Made by a program: the position numbers and the translations under genes. Below the pieces are notes generated by a model, which was given only the letters and a program-made list of their open reading frames with translations, did not search any database and was not told the DNA's origin. Of a stretch of DNA of 64,000 nucleotides, positions 53,296 through 63,996 are shown piece after piece (within the stretch, counting starts at the first letter, position 1; every line of letters begins with the position of its first letter). Source of the stretch: Flavobacteriaceae bacterium (GTDB lineage: Bacteria > Bacteroidota > Bacteroidia > Flavobacteriales > Flavobacteriaceae); the NCBI GenBank assembly GCA_030726725.1, contig JANRDC010000018.1, positions 25,774-89,773 of the forward strand, written 5' to 3'.

Positions 53296-55836
53296 TTAGG
53301 AGGCAGTAGTACCTTTTTCTATCCCTACGCTGAGCGCTTCATTTCCTTCATTCCAGTCAAGTACAACTGCGTCACCTTGAGTCATTTGAGACAAGATGAT
53401 TTGCTCTGCCAAAACATCCTCCACATATTTTTGGATAGCTCGCTTCAATGGTCTTGCTCCGTACTGTGGATCAAATCCTTTTTCGGCGATAAATCCTTTG
53501 GCTGCATCGCTAAGTTTGATCTGATAACCCAAGGATTCAATGCGCTCAACAAGTTTCACCAATTCTATATCGATGATTTTCTCGATGTCCGTTTTCTCTA
53601 AACTGTTAAACACCACCACATCGTCAATTCTGTTGAGGAATTCTGGGGCAAATGCTTTCTTCAATGCATTTTCAATCACTCCTTTGGCATGGTCACCGGA
53701 CTGAGCCATTTTTGCAGCGGTACCGAATCCTACGCCCAATCCAAAATCTTTGAGTTGGCGCGATCCAATATTGGAGGTCATGATAATAATAGTATTTCTA
53801 AAGTCGATCTTACGACCTAAGCTATCTGTCAGGTATCCGTCATCCAAAACCTGTAGAAGCATATTAAATACGTCTGGGTGCGCTTTTTCTACCTCGTCTA
53901 AGAGGATCACCGCGTAGGGTTTTCTGCGCACTTTTTCGGTGAGTTGTCCGCCTTCTTCATATCCAACGTATCCTGGAGGTGATCCCACCAAGCGAGAAAT
54001 GGCAAATTTTTCCATATACTCACTCATGTCGATTCGGATTAACGAATCCTCAGAATCAAACAATTCCCTAGCCAGTACCTTGGCTAGCTGAGTTTTTCCC
54101 ACTCCTGTTTGGCCCAGAAAAATAAATGAACCTATGGGTTTGTTGGGGTCTTTTAATCCAGCCCTATTGCGCTGAATTGCTTTGGCGACCTTAACTACTG
54201 CATCGGGTTGACCGATGACCTTAGATTGGATCAGTTGGGGGAGTTCTGCTAATTTGGTGCTTTCTGCTTGGGCAACCCGGGTAACTGGAATGCCGCTCAT
54301 CATGGAAACAACGCTGGCCACGTGCTCTTCGGTGACCGTTTCCCGGTGCAGTTTTGCGTTCTCTTCCCATCTTTCTTGAGCAATGGCTAGTTCTTTCTCG
54401 ATCTTTTTTTCATCGTCTCTGAGTTTTGCCGCTTCCTCGTACTTCTGTTTTTTGACAACAGCATTCTTTTCTTCGCGTACCGCTTCCAATTGTTTTTCCA
54501 AGTCGATTACTTCCTTGGGGACATGCATGTTGTTGATGTGAACCCTTGAGCCAGCCTCGTCTAAAGCATCTATGGCTTTATCGGGTAGGAAACGGTCACT
54601 CATATATCGGTTTGTCAACTGCACGCAGGCCAAAATTGCCTCAGGCGTATAGGAGACCTGGTGGTGATCTTCGTACTTTGACTTAATGTTGTTGAGGATT
54701 TCTATAGTCTCTTCCTCAGTGGTTGGTTCGATGATGACCTTTTGAAAACGTCGCTCTAGCGCCCCATCTTTTTCAATATATTGTCTGTATTCATCTAGGG
54801 TAGTAGCACCAATACATTGAATCTCACCTCTGGCTAGGGCAGGTTTAAACATATTTGATGCATCTAGGCTACCTGTTGCACCTCCAGCGCCCACAATGGT
54901 GTGGATTTCATCGATAAACAAAATGATGTCATCGTTTTTTTCCACTTCATTCATCACCGCTTTCATGCGCTCTTCGAACTGACCCCGGTATTTTGTGCCC
55001 GCCACCAAAGAGGCGAGGTCAAGGGTCACCACACGCTTGTTGTACAGTACTCTAGACACTTTTTTCTGAACGATACGCAAGGCCAATCCCTCCGCAATCG
55101 CACTTTTACCCACACCGGGTTCACCGATTAACAGCGGGTTATTTTTTTTGCGTCTGCTCAATATTTGTGAAACGCGTTCGATTTCTTTGATGCGTCCCAC
55201 CACTGGATCCAATTTGTTTTCCTCAGCCATTTTGGTGAGGTCTTTACCAAAGTTATCGAGTACTGGAGTTTTAGATTTTGAAGTTGATTTGGCAGTGGCC
55301 GAGGCATTACCCCCTTGTGGACTTTCTTTTTCTTGATCGTCAGCATCGGAATCAAACGATGCATTGGGCTCATCAGCGTAGTCGCTATCGTTGGTGATCA
55401 TGGACTTAAATTGTTCCTTAACACCTTCGTAGTCCACCAATAATTTGTTCAGTAATTTGGTGGTGGGATCATTTTCATTTCTCAAAATGCAGAGCAATAG
55501 ATGCGCTGTATTGATGGAGTTGCTTTGAAAAAGTTTGGCTTCTAAAAAGGTGGTCTTTAACGCGCGTTCAGCTTGACGTGTCAAGTGAAGATTGCGTTGG
55601 TCCTGGCGGATAACCTGGGCGCTTTCCACGGGAGGATTTAGGGTTTCAATCCTCTTTCTGAGTTGTTCTAAATCTACGGCCAATGCCTCTAAAATGGATA
55701 TAGCTTTGCCGTTGCCATCTCTGAGTAGCCCCAGCATCAAGTGTTCGGTTCCAATAAAATCGTGACCCAATCTCAATGCCTCTTCTTTGCTGTACGCGAT
55801 GACGTCTTTGACCCTTGGTGAAAAATTATCGTCCAT
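53296..55836 (-). CDS. clpC: ATP-dependent Clp protease ATPase subunit ClpC
   Basis: ClpC is the Hsp100 unfoldase that feeds ClpP. The 846-residue protein has two N-terminal Clp_N repeats (about 1-145), a linker rich in Ser/Lys, AAA1 with Walker A GEPGVGKS, the UVR motif in the short middle domain (about 430-470; [21 protein letters not shown]) that marks ClpC rather than ClpB, and AAA2 with GQTGVGKT and GYVGYEEGG. It is the second Hsp100 of the window. It is divergent from gyrA across 247 bases. Confidence 0.95.
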   Translation of the reverse strand: MDDNFSPRVKDVIAYSKEEALRLGHDFIGTEHLMLGLLRDGNGKAISILEALAVDLEQLRKRIETLNPPVESAQVIRQDQRNLHLTRQAERALKTTFLEAKLFQSNSINTAHLLLCILRNENDPTTKLLNKLLVDYEGVKEQFKSMITNDSDYADEPNASFDSDADDQEKESPQGGNASATAKSTSKSKTPVLDNFGKDLTKMAEENKLDPVVGRIKEIERVSQILSRRKKNNPLLIGEPGVGKSAIAEGLALRIVQKKVSRVLYNKRVVTLDLASLVAGTKYRGQFEERMKAVMNEVEKNDDIILFIDEIHTIVGAGGATGSLDASNMFKPALARGEIQCIGATTLDEYRQYIEKDGALERRFQKVIIEPTTEEETIEILNNIKSKYEDHHQVSYTPEAILACVQLTNRYMSDRFLPDKAIDALDEAGSRVHINNMHVPKEVIDLEKQLEAVREEKNAVVKKQKYEEAAKLRDDEKKIEKELAIAQERWEENAKLHRETVTEEHVASVVSMMSGIPVTRVAQAESTKLAELPQLIQSKVIGQPDAVVKVAKAIQRNRAGLKDPNKPIGSFIFLGQTGVGKTQLAKVLARELFDSEDSLIRIDMSEYMEKFAISRLVGSPPGYVGYEEGGQLTEKVRRKPYAVILLDEVEKAHPDVFNMLLQVLDDGYLTDSLGRKIDFRNTIIIMTSNIGSRQLKDFGLGVGFGTAAKMAQSGDHAKGVIENALKKAFAPEFLNRIDDVVVFNSLEKTDIEKIIDIELVKLVERIESLGYQIKLSDAAKGFIAEKGFDPQYGARPLKRAIQKYVEDVLAEQIILSQMTQGDAVVLDWNEGNEALSVGIEKGTTAS

Positions 55837-55918
55837 AATCAGGTATTATTGGGTTAAAATTAAACATATTCAATCACTTTTATACCAAGGATGGTGCCTA
55901 AGTTGTGCACATTGCTCG

Positions 55919-55955
55919 AGTGCTGACAAATCTTCAGCTACGGCAGCTGAGCACT
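55919..55955. repeat. hairpin in the clpC-gyrA divergent region
   Basis: AGTGC (55919-55923) pairs with GCACT (55951-55955), and TCAGCT (55934-55939) pairs with AGCTGA (55945-55950) around ACGGC. The result is an 11-bp interrupted stem with a 10-base bulge. The 247-base gap also holds palindrome ATTGTACAAT (55989-55998) and ATCATT/AATGAT (56050-56066). No TAnnTTTG box or RNA family was recognised. Confidence 0.4.
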
Positions 55956-56083
55956 GTAGTAAATTACTCATTAATTTCCTGTTGATAAATTGTACAATAA
56001 AACAAGCCTAGCGCAGGTCTATACCATAGGATTTGCGTATATTGGCCTGATCATTTTTTGAATGATATAATGCGCTTATCGAT

Positions 56084-58594
56084 ATGGCAGAAGGAGAAAA
56101 ATTAATACCGATTAACATTGATGATGAGATGAAATCAGCATACATCGATTATTCGATGTCTGTGATTGTCTCGAGAGCACTTCCCGATGTTCGGGATGGG
56201 CTAAAACCAGTACACCGTCGCGTGCTTTTTGGTATGCATGAGTTGGGAGTTCGTTCCAACACCGCGTACAAAAAATCCGCTAGAATTGTAGGGGAGGTTC
56301 TGGGTAAGTATCACCCACATGGGGATAGTTCAGTATACGACACTATGGTGCGTATGGCCCAAGAATGGAGCTTGCGTTATATGCTAGTAGATGGCCAGGG
56401 TAACTTTGGTTCTGTCGATGGAGACAGTCCTGCGGCTATGCGATACACCGAGGCCCGTATGCGCCGTATCGCAGAAGATATGTTGGCGGATATCGACAAA
56501 GACACGGTTGATCACCAACTCAATTTTGACGACTCTCTGAAGGAGCCCAAAGTATTGCCTACGCGTATTCCCAACCTATTGGTGAATGGTGCATCTGGTA
56601 TTGCGGTGGGTATGGCAACCAATATGCCGCCCCACAACCTCTCCGAGGTGGTGGACGGAATACACGCTTATATCGACAACAACGATATTGAGATCGAAGA
56701 GATCATCACCCACATCAAGGCTCCTGATTTCCCTACTGGAGGGATTATTTACGGATATGACGGGGTTAAAGAAGCTTTTAAAACAGGTAGAGGAAGGGTT
56801 GTCGTTCGTGCAAAAGCTGAGATGGAGGAAGTCCACGGCAGAGAGTGCATCATTGTGACAGAAATTCCTTACCAAGTAAATAAGGCTGATCTGATCAAAA
56901 AGATCGCCGATATGGTCAACGAAAAGAAAATCGAGGGTATCTCCACGATTCGCGATGAATCTGACCGAAAGGGTATGCGTATTGTTTTTGTACTTAAAAA
57001 AGATGCAGTACCCAACATAGTTTTAAACACCCTGTACAAGTTTTCAGCGCTTCAGTCATCTTTTAGCGTGAACAACATCGCCTTGGTCAACGGTCGACCA
57101 GAAATGTTGAACGTCAAAGATATGATCGTTCACTTTGTAGACCACAGACATGAAGTAGTGGTGCGCAGGTCTGAATTTGAATTGCGCAAAGCTGAAGAAC
57201 GCGCACACATTTTAGAGGGATTGATTATCGCTTCGGACAATATTGACGAAGTGATCAAAATCATTCGCGCCGCCAGTAATCCAGACGATGCTCGTGCTGC
57301 TTTGATGGAGCGATTTAAATTGACAGATGCTCAGTCAAAAGCGATTGTAGAAATGCGTTTGCGTCAGCTTACGGGTCTTGAACAAGATAAGTTGCGCGCT
57401 GAGTACGATGAAGTGATCAAAACGATTGCTGACTTGAAGGATATATTGGCCCGTAAGGAGCGCAGAATGCAGATCATTAAAGAAGAGCTACAAGAGGTTA
57501 AAGATCGTTTTGGGGATGCCAGAAGATCTGAGATCAATTACGCTGGTGGTGATTTGAGTATGGAAGACATGATTCCAGACGAACAAGTGGTGATCACGAT
57601 TTCACACGCTGGCTACATCAAAAGAACTCCGCTTTCCGAATACAAAACACAAAACAGAGGTGGGGTAGGGCAAAAAGCTTCTTCGACCAGAAACGAAGAC
57701 TTCTTGGAGCATCTGTTTGTGGGCACTAATCACCAATACATGTTGTTCTTCACCCAATCTGGAAAATGTTTCTGGATGCGCGTGTTTGAAATCCCAGAAG
57801 GAAGCAGAACATCTAAAGGTCGTGCAATACAAAATTTGATCAATATCACTCCGGACGATAAGGTAAAAGCATTTATCTGTACCCAAGACTTAAAGGATAC
57901 GGATTATGTCAACAGTCACTTTGTGATGATGGCTACTCGTCAAGGTATCGTGAAGAAAACTTCGCTAGAGTCGTATTCTAGACCGAGGGTGAATGGGATT
58001 AACGCCATCACTGTACGCGAGGGGGATGAGTTGATCGAGGCGAAATTGACCACCGGATCCAGTCAAGTATTGATTGGCTTGCGCTCGGGTAAAGCGATTC
58101 GTTTTGAGGAGAGCAAAACCAGACCGATGGGTAGAAATGCCTCTGGTGTGCGCGGGGTTACCTTGGCCGACGAACAAGACGAGGTAATCGGCATGGTGAC
58201 GGTCAACAATTTTGACGAAGATATTTTGGTGGTATCCGAGAAGGGATACGGGAAGCGCTCTAGTATAGAGGACTACCGCATCACTAATCGCGGTGGAAAA
58301 GGGGTAAAAACCATATCAATCACTGAAAAAACAGGTTATTTGGTGGCGATTAAAAATGTGGATGATACCGATGATTTGATGATTATCAATAAGTCTGGTA
58401 TCGCTATTCGCCTCAATGTAGATGATTTAAGGGTGATGGGCCGCGCGACTCAAGGAGTTCGCCTCATCAATATCAGAGACAACGATTCAATCGCAGCAGT
58501 CGCTAAAGTAGTTCGCGAAGAGGAAGTAGAAGTCACTGATGTCAACGATATTGAAGTTACTCCAGATATGGGTCACTCCGATGATGCACAATAA
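56084..58594 (+). CDS. gyrA: DNA gyrase subunit A
   Basis: GyrA cuts and rejoins DNA during supercoiling. The 836-residue protein has the winged-helix/tower region with catalytic Tyr Y121 in MRYTEARM, the quinolone-binding stretch [10 protein letters not shown] in wild-type form (Ser and Asp retained), and six C-terminal beta-propeller blades starting near 500. The GyrA box is QNRGGVGQK, with further repeats (TNRGGKGVK). It ends in an acidic tail. The TPR gene follows 27 bases later and is probably cotranscribed. Confidence 0.97.
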   Translation: MAEGEKLIPINIDDEMKSAYIDYSMSVIVSRALPDVRDGLKPVHRRVLFGMHELGVRSNTAYKKSARIVGEVLGKYHPHGDSSVYDTMVRMAQEWSLRYMLVDGQGNFGSVDGDSPAAMRYTEARMRRIAEDMLADIDKDTVDHQLNFDDSLKEPKVLPTRIPNLLVNGASGIAVGMATNMPPHNLSEVVDGIHAYIDNNDIEIEEIITHIKAPDFPTGGIIYGYDGVKEAFKTGRGRVVVRAKAEMEEVHGRECIIVTEIPYQVNKADLIKKIADMVNEKKIEGISTIRDESDRKGMRIVFVLKKDAVPNIVLNTLYKFSALQSSFSVNNIALVNGRPEMLNVKDMIVHFVDHRHEVVVRRSEFELRKAEERAHILEGLIIASDNIDEVIKIIRAASNPDDARAALMERFKLTDAQSKAIVEMRLRQLTGLEQDKLRAEYDEVIKTIADLKDILARKERRMQIIKEELQEVKDRFGDARRSEINYAGGDLSMEDMIPDEQVVITISHAGYIKRTPLSEYKTQNRGGVGQKASSTRNEDFLEHLFVGTNHQYMLFFTQSGKCFWMRVFEIPEGSRTSKGRAIQNLINITPDDKVKAFICTQDLKDTDYVNSHFVMMATRQGIVKKTSLESYSRPRVNGINAITVREGDELIEAKLTTGSSQVLIGLRSGKAIRFEESKTRPMGRNASGVRGVTLADEQDEVIGMVTVNNFDEDILVVSEKGYGKRSSIEDYRITNRGGKGVKTISITEKTGYLVAIKNVDDTDDLMIINKSGIAIRLNVDDLRVMGRATQGVRLINIRDNDSIAAVAKVVREEEVEVTDVNDIEVTPDMGHSDDAQ

Positions 58595-58621
58595 ACAACA
58601 AGAAACAACAACTAACAATTT

Positions 58622-59887
58622 ATGAAAAAAAGTTTTTTAATGCTGGCAGCCCTAGGGGTATCTACCTTGGCTTTCGCACAAAAAGAAGAAATTAAAACAG
58701 CTCAAAAGGCGTTAAAGTCTGGTGATGCTGCAACAGCGATTTCCGCTTTGGAAGGCGCTTCTGGAACCGTAGCCACTACCGATCCAAAAACAGCTTTGAC
58801 CTACTACCAAACTTTAGCTGATGCTTATTACGCAAAAGCTAAAGCTGATGATCAGGGTGATTTTGACGCTGCAGTAGCCGCTTACAACAAATTGGCCGAA
58901 ACCGATAAGGCTTCTGGAAAACCCAAACTTACTGAGGCAATCGCTGAGAAAATGGCGATGATTTCAGTGGATTTAGTCAATGCAGCTGTAAAAAATAACG
59001 AAGCAGGAAACTATGCTGTATCCGCAGGAAAATTGTTTAAAAGCTACACATTAAGCCCCAAGGACACGATCTATCTCTATTACGCTGCCAGTGCTGCTGT
59101 CAGTGGGACAGATTACGACAATGCCTTGAAGTACTACCACATATTAAAAGACATCAACTATGACGGGTCTGAAACTCGATACTCTGCGCGTGACAAGGAA
59201 ACCGGTGAGCGTGTCGAGATGCCACAATCACAGCGTGACTTGATGGTTAAGGCAGGTACTTACGATGAGCCAAAAGATGACAAAACGCCTTCAAAAAGAA
59301 GTGAAATCATCAAGAACATCGCCTTGATTTACACCCAGCAAGGCAATGATGATTTGGCGATGAACGCTTATGTTGAGGCGCGTCAGAACAATCCTGAAGA
59401 TGTATCCTTGATTTTAAATCATGCCAACCTATACTTTAAGTTAGGCGATAAGGAGACTTTTAAGTCATTGATGAATGAAGCGATTGAATTGGATCCCAAC
59501 AATGCCGATCTTCACTACAATATCGGCGTCATCAGCATGGAGCAAAACGATCTAGATGCTGCACGTGCTGCTTATCAAAAAGCTATTGATATCGATCCAG
59601 CCTACATCAACGCCTATTTAAACCTCTCTACTGCTTTTGTCAATGAGGGCAATGGTTTGATTGAACAAATGAATAGCATTCGCGGTTCTTCAGCCAAAGA
59701 AATTGCTAAGTATGATGCCTTAAAAGAACAGAAAGACAGTTTCTTCCAAAAGGGAGCTGACGTGCTTGAGGCTGCTTTAAAGGTAAATGCAGGTAACAGA
59801 GATTTGATGGAGCAGTTAAAAAATATCTATGGAGCTCTAGGTGATTTCGTCAACTTCAAGAGACTACAAGAAGCATTGGAGCAGTAA
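58622..59887 (+). CDS. exported TPR-repeat protein
   Basis: A 421-residue protein with a signal peptide (about 1-20, ending TLAFAQ). The body is a solenoid of tetratricopeptide repeats. The best repeats are near 225-345 (IALIYTQQGNDDLAMNAYVEA, ADLHYNIGVISMEQNDLDAA, AYQKAIDIDP), and the N-terminal ones are diverged. It is secreted to the periplasm or surface. Such proteins are common protein-interaction scaffolds in Bacteroidota, and no specific role can be given. It is linked to gyrA only by position. Confidence 0.82.
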   Translation: MKKSFLMLAALGVSTLAFAQKEEIKTAQKALKSGDAATAISALEGASGTVATTDPKTALTYYQTLADAYYAKAKADDQGDFDAAVAAYNKLAETDKASGKPKLTEAIAEKMAMISVDLVNAAVKNNEAGNYAVSAGKLFKSYTLSPKDTIYLYYAASAAVSGTDYDNALKYYHILKDINYDGSETRYSARDKETGERVEMPQSQRDLMVKAGTYDEPKDDKTPSKRSEIIKNIALIYTQQGNDDLAMNAYVEARQNNPEDVSLILNHANLYFKLGDKETFKSLMNEAIELDPNNADLHYNIGVISMEQNDLDAARAAYQKAIDIDPAYINAYLNLSTAFVNEGNGLIEQMNSIRGSSAKEIAKYDALKEQKDSFFQKGADVLEAALKVNAGNRDLMEQLKNIYGALGDFVNFKRLQEALEQ

Positions 59888-59904
59888 AATTCTACGCTTA
59901 AACT

Positions 59905-59933
59905 AAAAACCCCGCCTGAAAGCGGGGTTTTTT
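59905..59933. terminator. bidirectional terminator between the TPR and NlpC genes
   Basis: AAAAACCCCGC, loop CTGAAA and GCGGGGTTTTTT form a strong GC stem flanked by A and T runs, so it works in both directions. It lies between the convergent TPR and NlpC genes. Confidence 0.92.
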
Positions 59934-60675
59934 ATTGGCTGATTTGTTTGATCACCCTGAGCGAATGTGTGTATTTTCTTAATTCAGGATTAAAGATTCC
60001 CGTGTGGTCTATTCTGTCGATGCGCACTTTTCCGTATACATGGAGTACATGATGGTCGGGCAACATCAGTCCAACGTGATCAATCACACCTTCTTTGTTG
60101 TCACAAAACACCAAATCCCCCGGTTCGCTTTCCTCGATAAAGCTCAATGCAGTTCCTTGAGCTGATTGTTCTAATGGGGTGCGCTTGAGTTGAATACCCC
60201 CTAAACGGTAGGCCATTTGAGTTAATGCGCCTGCGTCTATACCCCAAGGAGTCCTTCCTCCGTAGAGTTCTGGAGCGTGTAGGTATTTTAATGCGCTGTC
60301 AACCACAGTGCAAGGATCTAGGTGTTGGTTACGGGGCTCTTGAGCTGGATCTCCACAAAGAATAGCGTGTTCGGCCATAGAACCCAAAACAATAGGCAGC
60401 AATGTACCATCGGATTTATGGATGGAGCTGATTAAATCGGTGACCAACTTAGGTGATGACGCGTTAGGAATAGAGATGTCCTCTGCCAATGAGTGGTGTT
60501 GGCGCATTTGAATCCAACCGATGGAGCCATCCAGTCCATTTTTTATTTTTACCCAATGCTTTCTTTGTTCGACAACAAGATACCATTCGCCATAGAGCAT
60601 TTGGTTCACCAGAGGAGCATGAGGTTCACATAAACTATAAACAGGGAGTACGCTTTGCGTGCAAATTCCAATCAT
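59932..60675 (-). CDS. NlpC/P60-family protein with catalytic Cys replaced by Ala
   Basis: A 247-residue cytosol-like or exported-without-signal protein. It has SH3-type beta domains at about 1-120 (MIGICTQSVLPVYS, GEWYLVVEQRKHWVKI) and an NlpC/P60 domain at about 125-245. The active-site stretch, normally GIDCSG, reads GIDAGA: the Cys is A148 (codon GCA at 60234-60232). The partner His is kept as H200 in IDHVGLM. Peptidoglycan hydrolysis is therefore not expected. I start at 60675, one base after the thiolase stop; a Met at 60696 would overlap that gene by 20 bases. Confidence 0.85.
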   Translation of the reverse strand: MIGICTQSVLPVYSLCEPHAPLVNQMLYGEWYLVVEQRKHWVKIKNGLDGSIGWIQMRQHHSLAEDISIPNASSPKLVTDLISSIHKSDGTLLPIVLGSMAEHAILCGDPAQEPRNQHLDPCTVVDSALKYLHAPELYGGRTPWGIDAGALTQMAYRLGGIQLKRTPLEQSAQGTALSFIEESEPGDLVFCDNKEGVIDHVGLMLPDHHVLHVYGKVRIDRIDHTGIFNPELRKYTHSLRVIKQISQ

Positions 60676-60676
60676 C

Positions 60677-61861
60677 CTATAAAGTAGCGTTTTCAATAAT
60701 CAATGCACTGGCACCTCCGCCTCCATTGCATATTCCAGCTGCACCCCATCGCTGTTTTCTTTGGAGCAGTTGGTGCACCAAAGTGGTGGCAATTCTAGCT
60801 CCTGAACACCCCAGTGGATGTCCCAGAGCTACAGCTCCACCCACAACATTCACCTTGGCCGAATCAATGCCCAGCAACTTGTTGTTGGCCAATGCCACCA
60901 CGGAGAAGGCCTCATTGATTTCAAAAAGGTCGACTTGATCCAGCGTAATTCCAGCTTTGTTCAAGGCTAAAGGGATGGCTTTTGCTGGAGCGACAGTAAA
61001 TTGCTCCGGAGCCAATGCGGCATCGGCATACCCGCTGATGTAGGCCAAAGGTTTTAAGTTGAGTTCACGTGCTTTTTCTTCGCTCATCAGCACTAATGCA
61101 GCTGCTCCGTCATTGATGGTTGAGGCATTGGCCGCAGTAACTGTTCCGTCAACGGAAAAAGCGGGCCTTAAACCGGCTACTTTATCGGGAAATATTTTGG
61201 TGAACTCCTCATCCCGGTCTACGGTATGCGTTTGTCCCTTAGGCCCATGTACCAGGACCGGTGAAACTTCCTGGGCAAATAGACCTTTTTCCCAAGCCTC
61301 TTGAGCTCTTTGATAGGAGGTCAGCGCATAAGTGTCTTGTTCAGCTCTGGATATTTGGTGATCCAAAGCGCACTGATCGGCAAATACGCCCATGGGTTGT
61401 AAGGCATAGGCGTCTTGTAATCCATCGATTTGTATGGCATCAACCATAGATAAAGGACCGAATTTTGTTCCGTTGCGCATCGGGGCTAGGTGAGGGGCCA
61501 AGCTCATGGATTCCATGCCCGCTGCTACAACAATCGATCGATCGCCTAACTGTATGGATTGGGCAGCCAACAGAATGGCCTTCAATCCTGAGGCACATAC
61601 TTTATTGATGGCCGTACAAGGAGTATTTGGGGAAATTCCAGCACCCAAGGCTGCTTGTCGCGCAGGGGCTTGACCAGTTCCAGCTTGGAGCACATGTCCT
61701 ACATAAACTTCTTCGACGAGCTCGGGGGCCAGGGCAATTTTATCCAATGCTGCACGAATGGCTGTGCTTCCCAAATAGGTGGCGGTACAAGAGCTCAGTG
61801 CACCCATAAAACTTCCGATAGGTGTGCGCTGGGCGGATACGATAACTACTCGATGCATCAT
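60677..61861 (-). CDS. acetyl-CoA C-acyltransferase (thiolase)
   Basis: A 394-residue thiolase that condenses or cleaves acyl-CoA. The nucleophile is C89 in INKVCASG, then the NEAFSVVAL motif with its His counterpart region and the C-terminal GHPLGCSGAR with the general-base Cys. Degradative (fadA-like) and biosynthetic (atoB-like) forms are not separable here. It is followed directly by the NlpC-like gene in a two-gene unit. The N-terminal Met is doubled (61861 or 61858). Confidence 0.93.
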   Translation of the reverse strand: MMHRVVIVSAQRTPIGSFMGALSSCTATYLGSTAIRAALDKIALAPELVEEVYVGHVLQAGTGQAPARQAALGAGISPNTPCTAINKVCASGLKAILLAAQSIQLGDRSIVVAAGMESMSLAPHLAPMRNGTKFGPLSMVDAIQIDGLQDAYALQPMGVFADQCALDHQISRAEQDTYALTSYQRAQEAWEKGLFAQEVSPVLVHGPKGQTHTVDRDEEFTKIFPDKVAGLRPAFSVDGTVTAANASTINDGAAALVLMSEEKARELNLKPLAYISGYADAALAPEQFTVAPAKAIPLALNKAGITLDQVDLFEINEAFSVVALANNKLLGIDSAKVNVVGGAVALGHPLGCSGARIATTLVHQLLQRKQRWGAAGICNGGGGASALIIENATL

Positions 61862-61922
61862 GTGTATTTAGAAGCCCTAAATTAACAAATATTCCCCAAA
61901 AGGGGAGATCTGAGATAAAGGA

Positions 61923-61952
61923 TTGGGGTTCACGCCTTATTTGCTATTTTTG
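61923..61952 (+). promoter_or_regulatory. consensus promoter of the 7TM-HD gene
   Basis: TTG (61923-61925), an exact 19-base spacer and TATTTTTG (61945-61952) match the Bacteroidota consensus fully. The box ends 16 bases before the ATG at 61969. Confidence 0.82.
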
Positions 61953-61968
61953 ACCGAGACTTTGGCTT

Positions 61969-63996
61969 ATGAAAAATCGATTTGATCTGGTGTATCGCCA
62001 CCAATCCACATTGTTTAAGGGATTACTCTATGCGGCGAGTATTGCAATCATCGTTTTTTTCTTCCCCAAGGGAGGACAGTTTAAGTACGAGTTTCAACAA
62101 GGTAAGCCTTGGCAGCACCAGACCTTGTATGCGCCCATAGATTTTGATGTGCTGAAAACTCAAGAGGAAAGGGCCCAAGAGATGCAGTTGATCAGCGCCC
62201 AACAACCGCCTTATTTCACTCAAGATCCAGTTGTTTACCCATCGATAAAAGCCAAAGTATGGGCCTGGTTACAGACTCAGGATAAGCTCGAAGACAGCAC
62301 AGAGGTGGTCTCCGCCCTGGATGAACTGTACCGAGGCGGTGTGGTCAAAGCGGCTGATATTCCTCAGGGCACAGGGTATATTTGGTTGTTGGAGGGGCAG
62401 GTAGCTTCAAAAAAAGAGATCGATGAATTGCGTACACCTCAGTCAGCGCTCAACTGGCTCAAAGAACGCTGGTCTCAGACGCTTTCACCTGCTACATCAG
62501 ATGAATTGGCCCGGTCGGGGCTGATGTTGGACGTGATTCAGCCCAACTATTTGTTGGATCAAGACATCACCCAAAAAGCGTTGGATCAAGCGATTGAATC
62601 CTTGAGCACCACCAACGGTTTTGTCCAGAAAGGCACTTTGGTCATTGCGAAAGGAGAGGTAGTGGACGCGGAAAGTTACCGCATGCTCGACTCGCTAAGC
62701 CAGCATTTTTCTTCCGTGATTTGGAACCAAAACAATGCGATTTTTATTGTTTTTGGCTACGTATTGTTGGTGGCGATGGTGCTGTTGATGATGTTTTTAT
62801 TTCTCAAAAAATACCGACCTAAGGTTTACCGAAACAATACCCAAGTAACCTTTATATTTTTTAACATGATCGCCATGGTGGTGGCTACTTCCTTGGTGGT
62901 ACAGTACAATGCGGACTACCTGTTTGTAGTCCCCTTGAGCATACTGCCATTAATACTCAAGACGTTTTTTGATGCGCGCTTGGGGTTATTCAGCCACGTA
63001 TTGACCGTTTTGGTGTTGGGGTTTGTGGTTCCCAATAGCTTTGAGTATATCTTTTTGCAGATCATGGCAGGAGTGGTCACCATTCTGTCGGTGACCGCCT
63101 TGTATAAACGCGCTAATCTTTTCATTTCTGTAGGGCAAATCACCCTGGTTTACGCGATAGGGTATTTGTCCTTTCATCTGATTCAAGAAGGTACATGGGC
63201 TGAGATTCAGTGGATAACTTTGGGTTATTTTGCCCTTAACGGCATGATTACCCTATTTGTGCAACCACTTATATACGCTTATGAAAAGGTATTTGGCTTG
63301 GTATCCGAGGTTTCGCTCTTGGAATTGTCAGACACCAATACTGCGCTGCTCAAAGAGCTGTCCATTAAGGCACCTGGTACCTTTCACCACTCTTTACAGG
63401 TAGCTAATCTGGCGGAGGCTGCGGCCAATGAGATCGGGGCCAACGCCATGTTGGTTCGCGTAGGGGCCTTATACCACGACTTGGGGAAAATGAACAATCC
63501 AACTTACTTTACAGAAAATCAAAAATCTTCAGTAAACCCCCACGATGAAATCAGTGCGCGCGAATCAGCCCAAATCATCATCGAGCATGTTCGGGACGGA
63601 ATTGAAATTGCTAAAAAGAACAAGTTACCGGATCGTTTGATCGATTTCATCAGAACCCACCACGGTACTTCTCAGGTGTATTACTTCTACAAAAAGGCCT
63701 TGGAACGCGACGCCCAAGTAGATATCAATCATTTCACCTACCCAGGACCACTGCCATTTTCTAAGGAAACAGCCATATTAATGATGGCTGACGCAGTGGA
63801 GGCAGCCTCAAAAAGTTTAAAAAACCCCACCTACGAAGAAATCGATTCTTTTGTGGAACGCATCATCCAAACCCAAGTAGAAGGGGACCAAATGATCAAT
63901 GCCAACATCACCTTTAAAGAAATCATCGCGGTAAAGAAAGTGCTCAAAGCCAAACTGACCAACATTTATCACCTCAGGGTGGCCTATCCGATTTAA
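61969..63996 (+). CDS. 7TM-HD family phosphohydrolase (PgpH-like)
   Basis: A 675-residue membrane protein of the 7TMR-HD class. It has a first membrane segment (about 20-35), an extracellular domain (about 40-260), seven membrane segments (about 265-450), and a cytosolic HD domain with HHSLQVANLAEAAANEIG and YHDLGKM (H503, D504), then HHGTSQVYYF and MADAVEAASKSL. PgpH homologues hydrolyse c-di-AMP. This is probably a nucleotide phosphodiesterase, but no cyclase is in view to confirm the substrate. The gene is complete within the window. Confidence 0.88.
   Translation: MKNRFDLVYRHQSTLFKGLLYAASIAIIVFFFPKGGQFKYEFQQGKPWQHQTLYAPIDFDVLKTQEERAQEMQLISAQQPPYFTQDPVVYPSIKAKVWAWLQTQDKLEDSTEVVSALDELYRGGVVKAADIPQGTGYIWLLEGQVASKKEIDELRTPQSALNWLKERWSQTLSPATSDELARSGLMLDVIQPNYLLDQDITQKALDQAIESLSTTNGFVQKGTLVIAKGEVVDAESYRMLDSLSQHFSSVIWNQNNAIFIVFGYVLLVAMVLLMMFLFLKKYRPKVYRNNTQVTFIFFNMIAMVVATSLVVQYNADYLFVVPLSILPLILKTFFDARLGLFSHVLTVLVLGFVVPNSFEYIFLQIMAGVVTILSVTALYKRANLFISVGQITLVYAIGYLSFHLIQEGTWAEIQWITLGYFALNGMITLFVQPLIYAYEKVFGLVSEVSLLELSDTNTALLKELSIKAPGTFHHSLQVANLAEAAANEIGANAMLVRVGALYHDLGKMNNPTYFTENQKSSVNPHDEISARESAQIIIEHVRDGIEIAKKNKLPDRLIDFIRTHHGTSQVYYFYKKALERDAQVDINHFTYPGPLPFSKETAILMMADAVEAASKSLKNPTYEEIDSFVERIIQTQVEGDQMINANITFKEIIAVKKVLKAKLTNIYHLRVAYPI

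Noticed and set aside
61894..61905. CCCC-AAAA-GGGG hairpin between thiolase and the 7TM-HD gene
   Set aside because: Only 4 bp, in a divergent promoter region; too weak to call a regulatory element.
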